The notes under the pieces were generated by a model, which was given only the letters and a program-made list of their open reading frames with translations, was not told the DNA's origin and made no database searches. Positions 25,062 through 31,114 of a DNA stretch of 32,352 nucleotides are shown piece after piece. This DNA comes from an uncultured Bacteroidales bacterium. Lineage in GTDB: Bacteria; Bacteroidota; Bacteroidia; Bacteroidales; WCHB1-69. Made by a program: the position numbers and the translations under genes. Position 1 is the first letter of the stretch; each line of letters opens with the position of its first letter. The stretch spans positions 1 to 32,352 of the forward strand of contig CAJOQK010000143.1 of NCBI GenBank assembly GCA_905236885.1, written 5' to 3'.

Positions 25062-25970
25062 TTATTTTAATCCTAAAATGGCGGCGATAAGCGCCTGACG
25101 AACATACACGCCGTTTTGTGCCTGTTGGAAATAATAGGCTTGCGGCAGGGAATCGACATCGGTGTTGATTTCATTGACGCGTGGCAGGGGATGCAGCACT
25201 TTCATGTTGGGTTTCACATTTTTCAACAGGGAGGCATCCAAAATGCAGGAATTCTTCACCCTCTCGTAGTCCTGGATGTCCAAAAAGCGTTCTCTCTGCA
25301 CACGGGTCATGTAAAGAATGTCCACCTTGTCCACCGCTTCAGCAATGGAGGTGTATTGGTAATAGTCCAGATTCTTCTCCTTGATGTGCATTTTGACCGT
25401 ACTCGGCAGTTTCAGGCTTTCGGGGGAGACCAGATGGAAGGTGGTGTTGAAGTTGCACATGGCTTCCACCAAAGAGTGTACCGTGCGGCCATACTTCAAA
25501 TCACCTACTAGGGCAATGTTAAGGTTGTCCAATGTTCCCTGGGTTTTCAGGATGGAATAGAGGTCCAGCATGCACTGGGTGGGGTGCTGGTTTGCTCCGT
25601 CACCTGCATTGATGACTGGGACGGTGGCCACCTCTGAAGCAAGGCGGGCGGTTCCTTCCAAGGGATGGCGCATGACAATCAGGTCGGCATAGCAGGAAAC
25701 TGTGCGGATGGTGTCCGCGAGACTTTCCCCTTTCGCTGTACTGGAATTGGATGCGTCTGAAAATCCGATTACTTTGGCTCCCATGCGGCAGGCTGCGCTT
25801 TCGAAACTCAAACGGGTGCGTGTGGAAGGTTCAAAGAATAGTGTGGCAATCACTTTTCCCTCCGCGATATTCTGCACCGGCTCTTTTTCAAAAGTCTCTG
25901 CAATCTTCAGGATGTGCATGTATTCCTCTTTGTTGTAATCAGTGATGGAAATCAGATTCCGGTTTTTCAT
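25062..25970 (-). CDS. pyrB: Aspartate carbamoyltransferase catalytic subunit
   Basis: Condenses carbamoyl phosphate with L-aspartate, the committed step of pyrimidine synthesis. The ATG at 25970 gives MKNRNLISI, matching the Bacteroides start, and 302 residues; an ATG at 25976 is also possible, and a TTG at 26006 is unlikely. Key motifs: FEPSTRTRLSFE (carbamoyl-phosphate loop, STRTR 49-53), the 80s-loop SSTAKGES, NAGDGANQHPTQ, DLKYGRTVHSL, YMTRVQRERF and LHPLPRVNEI. It lies 43 bp after arcA and leads into pyrI. Confidence 0.96.
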   Translation of the reverse strand: MKNRNLISITDYNKEEYMHILKIAETFEKEPVQNIAEGKVIATLFFEPSTRTRLSFESAACRMGAKVIGFSDASNSSTAKGESLADTIRTVSCYADLIVMRHPLEGTARLASEVATVPVINAGDGANQHPTQCMLDLYSILKTQGTLDNLNIALVGDLKYGRTVHSLVEAMCNFNTTFHLVSPESLKLPSTVKMHIKEKNLDYYQYTSIAEAVDKVDILYMTRVQRERFLDIQDYERVKNSCILDASLLKNVKPNMKVLHPLPRVNEINTDVDSLPQAYYFQQAQNGVYVRQALIAAILGLK

Positions 25971-26013
25971 ATTCATTGTATCAAACAATTTAATATTTAT
26001 AATCAAACAATGT

Positions 26014-27228
26014 TTACCATATTACTTTTTCTCTATAGACGGGCATGGTCATGCAACGTGCGCCACCGCCACCTCTCGGCAGCTCGCTGCCGGAAAGCGT
26101 AACCACGTAGCGGTGGTCCGGATCCATCTGTACCTTTCCCTGGACAACCGATTTGGCCGGAATAACCTCAAAACCGGCTTTTGCCAATTGACCTATGGTG
26201 TGTTGGTTCCGTTCGTAGCCAATGATTTGGCCTGGTGCCATGGCAAAAAAGTTGGCCCCGCTGTGCCATTGTTCACGCTGCTGGTTCCATTCGTCGGCAG
26301 GATCGCCGCAACAAATTGGCTGCAAATCGAAATGCAGCTCCTGAAGTGCTTGCAGCAGGGTGGGTTTCTCAGTATACTGCACCTTTTCCCCTTCAATGGT
26401 TATGATGGTGGTGTGGTAGGCGGATTCCTTTGCGATAATCGGTTTGTAGCACATGCAGGCGTTTTTGTCCAAAAAGGTGAATACCATGTCCAAATGGATG
26501 AAACTGTCCGGTTTTTCGGGCAATTCCTGCACCACAATGTATTGCAGGCGTTTTTCTCCTTTAGCCTTTTGCACAAGAGCTTCAATGGCACTTTTGGAGG
26601 TGCGGCTTCCGTTGCCGACTAACAGCACATCCTCACGTGCAACCAGCAAATCCCCACCCTCAACATGTAGCGTGGAATCGCCTTGCAGCCTGAAAGTGTT
26701 GGCATTGAAGGCGTGTTGGAAAATCATATCCATCAAGTAGGCCTCACGGTCACGCACCGGATGGCGCATTCGGTTAACCAACACCTCATTGTGCAGGGAA
26801 ACTGAGGCATCCCTCGTGAAAAAGAAATTGTATAATGGCGGAATAGGGTACCGGCTTCCGGAAAAATCCCCTTTCTTTTCATAGCCAGAGATGAAAATGT
26901 CAGCTAAGGCCTCTGGTGTTAGGGAACACAGCTCATCTTTCAGAAATTCCGCATTATGCATGCCACAGACTGTATCAATCATGCGTTCTTTCAATGCTGT
27001 ATTCTTCAATATGCCAATCAGCAGATCCTCCACATAAAAAACGCGGGCACTCTTTTGCAGAACCCCTTCAAAAAAGGCATATTCCTCGCCTGCGATATGG
27101 CTGTTTAAAATGTCACTGTAAAGGGCTTCTTGAATGGTTTCAGGGGTCATCCGCTCCAACTCTTTTCCCGGTTTGTGCAATATAACACCCTGCAATTTAC
27201 CAATTTCGGAGTCTATGTTTATATCCAT
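26014..27228 (-). CDS. arcA: Arginine deiminase
   Basis: Hydrolyses L-arginine to citrulline and ammonia. The 404-residue protein keeps the guanidine-modifying-enzyme motifs: FTRD (137-140), HVEGGD (188-193), HLDMVF (245-250) and the catalytic cysteine in RGGGGARCMTMP (Cys392). It is first in the minus-strand group arcA-pyrB-pyrI-lpxD. No arcB (ornithine carbamoyltransferase) or arcC is in view, so the energy-yielding arginine pathway cannot be shown here. In principle citrulline could yield carbamoyl phosphate for pyrB, but that needs an arcB elsewhere. Confidence 0.93.
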   Translation of the reverse strand: MDINIDSEIGKLQGVILHKPGKELERMTPETIQEALYSDILNSHIAGEEYAFFEGVLQKSARVFYVEDLLIGILKNTALKERMIDTVCGMHNAEFLKDELCSLTPEALADIFISGYEKKGDFSGSRYPIPPLYNFFFTRDASVSLHNEVLVNRMRHPVRDREAYLMDMIFQHAFNANTFRLQGDSTLHVEGGDLLVAREDVLLVGNGSRTSKSAIEALVQKAKGEKRLQYIVVQELPEKPDSFIHLDMVFTFLDKNACMCYKPIIAKESAYHTTIITIEGEKVQYTEKPTLLQALQELHFDLQPICCGDPADEWNQQREQWHSGANFFAMAPGQIIGYERNQHTIGQLAKAGFEVIPAKSVVQGKVQMDPDHRYVVTLSGSELPRGGGGARCMTMPVYREKVIW

Positions 27229-27250
27229 AAAAATGCAATTCGTAATTTTG

Positions 27251-27258
27251 CAAAGCTA
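27251..27258 (-). promoter_or_regulatory. Bacteroidetes -7 box for arcA-pyrBI-lpxD
   Basis: On the minus strand, TAGCTTTG followed by C matches TAnnTTTG, 22 bp upstream of the arcA ATG. No convincing -33 element is seen. Confidence 0.5.
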
Positions 27259-27415
27259 CAAAAAATATGAATACGCATGACTTTTTTCTGTAAAAAAACA
27301 CTGTTTTTCCCTTTGGCGACATGACTGACAATACTTTTGAAAAAAAAACGCTATCGGTACAATATTTGTATCTTTTTGGCATTAATATGAATAATGTAAA
27401 GAAAAAAGATTTGTT

Positions 27416-27895
27416 ATGAGAAAATTATTTTTGGCAGCCCTGCTGCTTTTATGTGGAATTCCAGTACAAGAACTGATGGCACAGTCAATTGCATCGGCAA
27501 ATATGCCCGAACCGCCCTGTATCATCTACAAAACGAGGCATAACTATGATAAAAATGTTGCTGTCATTTTGTCAGCGGACAAAAGCAAAATCATTTCCTA
27601 TCCTCATCCAAGGGATGTGTTCAAAAACGGCACCTTGTGCGAACCGGTCCGTCTGGCCCGCCGTTACAGGTTGGACCGAAGGGGTATAGGCCCCAATGTG
27701 GCTTTCCTCTCCATAACTTATGAGGAATATTCCAAATTGCAGTCCGCTCCAAGTTTGGAGGAGCTGGAGGCCATGATTATTGACCGTAATCCTATCAAAA
27801 AAATGTACAGGTGCGACTTCCCTGACGCGGAAAACCGTATTGGTGAGTTGAACCAACTGATAAAAAAAGGGTGCAAGGCCTGCAAGGTTTTGTAA
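27416..27895 (+). CDS. Exported hypothetical protein
   Basis: A 159-residue protein with a signal peptide (MRKLFLAALLLLCGIP ... LMAQ, about residue 23). The mature domain has a block I recall from other uncharacterised Bacteroidales proteins: CIIYKTRHNYDKNVAVILSA, SYPHPRDV, then RRGIGPNVAFLSITYEEYSK and a helical end with two Cys (GCKACKVL). No catalytic motif is seen. It lies in its own unit, divergent from arcA and 82 bp before the S41 protease. Function unknown. Confidence 0.82.
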   Translation: MRKLFLAALLLLCGIPVQELMAQSIASANMPEPPCIIYKTRHNYDKNVAVILSADKSKIISYPHPRDVFKNGTLCEPVRLARRYRLDRRGIGPNVAFLSITYEEYSKLQSAPSLEELEAMIIDRNPIKKMYRCDFPDAENRIGELNQLIKKGCKACKVL

Positions 27896-27977
27896 CATTT
27901 CCCTGCGGTTGCCCCGAATTCAATGGTTTTGCGGATTGCTTTTGGTATAATTAACTGAATTCCGATAAATTGATAAA

Positions 27978-29582
27978 ATGTCAAACAAAAACACCCCTCT
28001 CTATATTGTGACGGCAATGGCCATCGGTGTCCTGATCGGTTCCATTTTCTCGCCTAAGAAAAAAGAGTCGTCTCCTGCACTTTTTTCATCGGAACGTAAG
28101 GCGTTGTCAGAAAAGACGGCAGATGTGCTCTCACTGATCGATTCCTATTATTTTGACAGTGTGGACGGGGATTCGCTGCTTGACATTTCGCTCGCCGCCA
28201 TGCTGCAGGGGTTGGATCCACATTCCTCCTACATTTCCGCCAGGGACGCCCAACAGTACAACAGTGTCCTGACAGGAGAGTTTGAGGGAATTGGCATTTC
28301 CTTTAACGTGTTGAACGACACAATTGTAGTTATTAGCGTGAATGCGGGCGGCCCCTCCCAAAAAGCCGGTTTGCTGCCGGGTGACAAAATCATCAGGGTG
28401 GATACCGGAAACGTTGCAGGTGTCAATATTCAGAATACGGAGATCATCAGCCGTTTGCGCGGCCCAAAGGGAACAAAGGTCCAGGTTGAAATAAGCAGGG
28501 CAGGGGTAAGCCATCCTCTATCGTTTGAAATCATCAGGGACAAAATTCCCATCCATTCCGTAGAAGTGGCCTACATGCTTCGTCCAAAAATCGGCTACAT
28601 CCAGATTGAGAACTTCTCAAACAACACGGGCAGGGAATTTGATGCTGCACTGCAAAAGCTTTTAAGCCAGGGCATGGAGAAGCTGGTGCTTGATTTGAGG
28701 GGAAATTCCGGAGGTTCACTGCAAACTGCGGTGGAAGTGTGCGACGAATTACTGCAAAATCGCAAAATGATTGTGTATACACTGGGGAAATCTACGGGCA
28801 AACAGCTTTTCAGGGCCTCCTCATACGGACGTTTCCAGGATGAGGGACAGGAGGTGGTTGTGCTGATAGACGAATGGTCGGCCTCGGCTGCGGAAATTGT
28901 GGCTGGTGCCGTCCAGGATCAGGACAGGGGAATCATCATCGGAAGACGCTCGTTCGGAAAAGGACTGGTACAGAGAAGCTTCACTTTGAAGGACAGTTCC
29001 GAAATCCTGCTCACGGTAGCCCGCTATTACACGCCCACCGGACGCTGTATACAAAAACCCTTTGAAGACTATGACGAGGAGATTGTCAACCGTTACCTAC
29101 ATGGGGAAATGAGTCATTCGGACAGCATTCCCATCGCCGATTCCCTGAAATTCAAAACCCCAAAAGGCAAAACGGTTTATGGCGGCGGCGGTATCATTCC
29201 GGATTTGTTCGTTCCGGTGGACACCTCTTCCGACTACATCTATTTCAACCAGATTTCCCGTACCGGCATTTTGTTCAAACGGGCCATCTCCTTCACGGAC
29301 AAAAACCGTGAATCATTGACCAAATACCGGAGCATTGAACAGTTCAACAGCCAGTTTTCCGTACCTGACAGTGAGATTGAGGCCATGATTGGCGAAGGGG
29401 AGGAGAAGGGTATTGGCTGTCAAACACTTACTTCCGGAGCCAAAATAGAGATGAAAAAATGGTTCAAAGCTTACGTCGCACGCAACCTGTTCGGTGAAAA
29501 CGGCTTCTACTACCTGATTAACCGGGATGACAAAGTGGTGCAAAAAGCGTTGGAAATTTTAGAAAAATCTTCCATAAAATAA
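27978..29582 (+). CDS. S41-family C-terminal processing peptidase (Ctp)
   Basis: A 534-residue periplasmic serine protease anchored by an N-terminal hydrophobic segment (about residues 8-24). Order: N-terminal helical region with DPHSSYIS, a PDZ domain (about 100-185, VNAGGPSQKAGLLPGDKIIRV), the catalytic core with DLRGNSGGSL (239-248), then the nucleophile Ser in DEWSASAAEI (about S303) and the general-base Lys in RRSFGKGLVQ (about K328), and a C-terminal extension of about 150 residues. Ctp proteases trim or degrade exported proteins. The Ser-Lys dyad is intact, so it should be active. Confidence 0.93.
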   Translation: MSNKNTPLYIVTAMAIGVLIGSIFSPKKKESSPALFSSERKALSEKTADVLSLIDSYYFDSVDGDSLLDISLAAMLQGLDPHSSYISARDAQQYNSVLTGEFEGIGISFNVLNDTIVVISVNAGGPSQKAGLLPGDKIIRVDTGNVAGVNIQNTEIISRLRGPKGTKVQVEISRAGVSHPLSFEIIRDKIPIHSVEVAYMLRPKIGYIQIENFSNNTGREFDAALQKLLSQGMEKLVLDLRGNSGGSLQTAVEVCDELLQNRKMIVYTLGKSTGKQLFRASSYGRFQDEGQEVVVLIDEWSASAAEIVAGAVQDQDRGIIIGRRSFGKGLVQRSFTLKDSSEILLTVARYYTPTGRCIQKPFEDYDEEIVNRYLHGEMSHSDSIPIADSLKFKTPKGKTVYGGGGIIPDLFVPVDTSSDYIYFNQISRTGILFKRAISFTDKNRESLTKYRSIEQFNSQFSVPDSEIEAMIGEGEEKGIGCQTLTSGAKIEMKKWFKAYVARNLFGENGFYYLINRDDKVVQKALEILEKSSIK

Positions 29583-29614
29583 AGGACAATAAGGGGCGTT
29601 TCCTGAAAGTACAC

Positions 29615-29653
29615 TTCCATGATAGTTGTAAAGTATTCATTACAAGCGTGGAA
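29615..29653. repeat. Imperfect inverted repeat downstream of the S41 gene
   Basis: TTGTAA / TTACAA (29626-29631 and 29640-29645) around an 8-nt loop, continued after unpaired bases by TTCCA / TGGAA (29615-29619 and 29649-29653). There is no T-run, so it is not a classical terminator. It may be an RNA 3' structure or chance. Confidence 0.3.
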
Positions 29654-29700
29654 TGTTCATAAAAAAAAGATGGCAAAAAATTTTTTTTGCATTTGAAAAA

Positions 29701-29714
29701 TGACTACTTTTGCA
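29701..29714 (+). promoter_or_regulatory. Extended -7 promoter element of the tRNA-Asn pair
   Basis: TGACTACTTTTGCA, identical to the tRNA-Gln promoter, with TACTTTTG at 29705-29712. TTTG at 29686-29689 is a possible -33 element with short spacing (15 bp). Confidence 0.7.
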
Positions 29715-29729
29715 CTTGCAAAAAAACAA

Positions 29730-29803
29730 TCCTCCTTAGCTCAGTTGGTTAGAGCATCTGACTGTTAATCAGAGGGTCGCTGGTTCAAGTCCAGCAGGGG
29801 GAG
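29730..29803 (+). tRNA. tRNA-Asn (anticodon GTT), copy 1
   Basis: Full cloverleaf: acceptor TCCTCCT / AGGGGGA (with one T:G pair), D-arm AGCTCAGTTGGTTAGAGC, anticodon arm CTGACTGTTAATCAG with GTT, T-arm GCTGG-TTCAAGT-CCAGC, discriminator G. CCA is not encoded. Confidence 0.96.
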
Positions 29804-29836
29804 CAAGGAAATTTTGATTTGTTTTTGGCACTTTAT

Positions 29837-29910
29837 TCCTCCTTAGCTCAGTTGGTTAGAGCATCTGACTGTTAATCAGAGGGTCGCTGGTTCAAGTCCA
29901 GCAGGGGGAG
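29837..29910 (+). tRNA. tRNA-Asn (anticodon GTT), copy 2
   Basis: Identical over all 74 nt to copy 1, 33 nt downstream of it and before a single shared terminator, so the two form one transcript. Confidence 0.96.
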
Positions 29911-29913
29911 CAG

Positions 29914-29940
29914 GGACATCGCAGAGATGTCCTTTTTTTT
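29914..29940 (+). terminator. Rho-independent terminator of the tRNA-Asn operon
   Basis: Stem GGACATC / GATGTCC with loop GCAGA, followed by eight T. It begins 3 nt after the second tRNA-Asn. Confidence 0.9.
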
Positions 29941-29966
29941 GTCCCAAATATTTCCGTATGATTTAA

Positions 29967-29981
29967 GGGGACTTCTAAAAA
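29967..29981 (+). repeat. Dispersed 15-bp repeat, copy C (GGGGACTTCTAAAAA)
   Basis: It lies 26 bp after the tRNA-Asn terminator. It shares one further T (GGGGACTTCTAAAAAT) with copy B and the preceding AA with copy A. Between here and 30059 I see no gene; the stretch is AT-rich with a possible AAAGATT / AATCTTT inverted pair (30003-30009, 30049-30055). Confidence 0.75.
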
Positions 29982-30059
29982 TTCCACGCTTTATAGCACC
30001 TGAAAGATTCTAAGGAAAAGCTTTTGCGTCAATTACGTTTTATTTCGCAATCTTTTGTT

Positions 30060-30209
30060 TCACTTTTCCTTTGACCGTTTCAGAATCCATCCACCTAAAA
30101 TAAGTAGACCGCCCCCTAGGAGGCACCCGCTGTATTCTCCGATATTTGCGGCATAAAAGACACAGAATGTGCCTAAAAATAACAATGTTACACTAATTGC
30201 CTTGCGCAT
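30060..30209 (-). CDS. Small two-helix membrane protein (49 aa) overlapping aroQ
   Basis: An ATG at 30209 opens a 49-residue frame on the minus strand (stop TGA at 30060-30062). It starts MRKAISVTLLFLGTFCVFYA and continues through a short polar loop (NIGEYSGC) to a Gly/Leu-rich second hydrophobic stretch (LLGGGLLILGGWIL), ending with a basic tail KRSKEK. Two transmembrane helices with the positive-inside ends fit a small inner-membrane protein. It overlaps the 3' end of aroQ by 17 bp in another frame, suggesting coupled translation. I do not recognise the family. Frame, charge pattern and gene context make it more convincing than a random ORF of this length. Confidence 0.6.
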   Translation of the reverse strand: MRKAISVTLLFLGTFCVFYAANIGEYSGCLLGGGLLILGGWILKRSKEK

Positions 30210-30630
30210 TTTTCAAATGTAACAGTGCCTCAATCCCCAGACGGTAGCTGTCCAATCCCAAGCCACAGATGCTGCCTCGGCAGACAGTTGAAAGGTAGGA
30301 ATGTTTTCGGAAGGTTTCTCTGGCGAAAATGTTGGATATGTGTACTTCAATCACCGGTATGGCAAGGCTGCGCACGGCATCCGCGAGAGCAATGGAGGTG
30401 TGGGTATAGGCACCCGCGTTCAAAATGATTCCGTCAGCAGATTCTTTGGAACTCTGCAGAATTCCGACAAGACGCCCCTCCTCGTCGGACTGGAAACAGG
30501 TGAGTTGGCATTGCGGATAGGCTTTCTGCCATGTTATTAACGCACTTTCAAAGGACTGTTTGCCATAAAAGGCAGGCTCACGGCTGCCTATGCTGGACAG
30601 GTTGGGGCCGTTGATGATGAGTATCCGCAT
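30193..30630 (-). CDS. aroQ: 3-Dehydroquinate dehydratase, type II
   Basis: Third step of the shikimate pathway: dehydration of 3-dehydroquinate to 3-dehydroshikimate. The 145-residue length is normal for the dodecameric type II enzyme. Motifs: NGPNLSSIGSREPAFYG with the catalytic Tyr near residue 22 (the usual NLNLLG reads NLSSIG), QSDEEGRLV, ILNAGAYTHTSIAL with the catalytic His, and VIEVHISNIFARE. It starts 2 bp after the upstream division gene and overlaps the small membrane protein downstream. Confidence 0.95.
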   Translation of the reverse strand: MRILIINGPNLSSIGSREPAFYGKQSFESALITWQKAYPQCQLTCFQSDEEGRLVGILQSSKESADGIILNAGAYTHTSIALADAVRSLAIPVIEVHISNIFARETFRKHSYLSTVCRGSICGLGLDSYRLGIEALLHLKNAQGN

Positions 30631-30632
30631 AT

Positions 30633-30935
30633 TTATCTCTTTTTGCTGTTTTTTTCTTCCGTAGGAATCATCCTGAAAATATCCTCGTTTGGTTTTTTAA
30701 GGTAGTAGTGGTTGCGAACGAACTCCTCCTGCATCACAGGGTCACGCTGGATTTGCAGGATGTATTGCTCAATCGCGTTGATTTTGTCCCGCTCTTCCTG
30801 CAAAATTTTGTTTTTGTCCTCAATTTGCTGCTGCAAGTCACGGTTGGTGCCGATATGGTTGTTGGCGATAAGGATGATCAAAAATATTGCGATGCTGATC
30901 ACATATTTGTTGGCAAGCAGGCGGATGATTCTCAT
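30633..30935 (-). CDS. Septum formation initiator family protein (FtsB/DivIC-like)
   Basis: A 100-residue bitopic protein: short cytoplasmic start, one transmembrane helix (about 11-26), then a coiled coil (about 30-65, DLQQQIEDKNKILQEERDKI) and the family motif DPVMQEEFVRNHYYLKKPNEDIF. In other bacteria such proteins form the FtsB/DivIC-FtsL part of the divisome. It is first in the unit with aroQ and the 49-residue membrane protein. Confidence 0.9.
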   Translation of the reverse strand: MRIIRLLANKYVISIAIFLIILIANNHIGTNRDLQQQIEDKNKILQEERDKINAIEQYILQIQRDPVMQEEFVRNHYYLKKPNEDIFRMIPTEEKNSKKR

Positions 30936-30954
30936 ATCTATTTGTTTTTAGATA

Positions 30955-30968
30955 TGCAAAAGTAGTCA
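30955..30968 (-). promoter_or_regulatory. Extended -7 promoter element of the FtsB/DivIC-like gene
   Basis: Read on the minus strand, TGACTACTTTTGCA followed by TATC is identical to the tRNA-Gln promoter over 14 bases and to 9158-9161 beyond apart from spacing to the gene. The TACTTTTG core is 30964-30957, 22 bp from the ATG. Confidence 0.65.
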
Positions 30969-31003
30969 AAATAAACATTACTTCGTCTCTCTTTCCAGTT
31001 GAT

Positions 31004-31028
31004 TTATTCACTTCGTTTTGGTGAATAA
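31004..31028. promoter_or_regulatory. Inverted repeat between divergent promoters
   Basis: TTATTCAC (31004-31011) and its exact inverse GTGAATAA (31021-31028) are separated by 9 bp, midway between the minus-strand promoter at 30957 and the plus-strand box at 31064. Candidate operator. Each arm is also one base from a DnaA box. Confidence 0.4.
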
Positions 31029-31063
31029 TTTCACAAACCTTATTTTCCTGTCGGAAAAAGTGT

Positions 31064-31071
31064 TATTTTTG
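31064..31071 (+). promoter_or_regulatory. Bacteroidetes -7 box for the PCMD-like gene
   Basis: TATTTTTG followed by CA matches TAnnTTTG, 43 bp upstream of the ATG at 31115. Confidence 0.5.
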
Positions 31072-31114
31072 CATTTTTGACAGATTGTTTCATTTTCACA
31101 AAACAAATGGCATC

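Noticed and set aside
25942-26622. 226-residue plus-strand frame over arcA
   Set aside because: The minus strand encodes the arginine deiminase active-site motifs; the plus-strand frame is a shadow.
29988-30059. A MITE or second repeat end downstream of repeat copy C
   Set aside because: No inverted copy of GGGGACTTCTAAAAA is found nearby, and the AAAGATT/AATCTTT pairing is too short and AT-rich to count.
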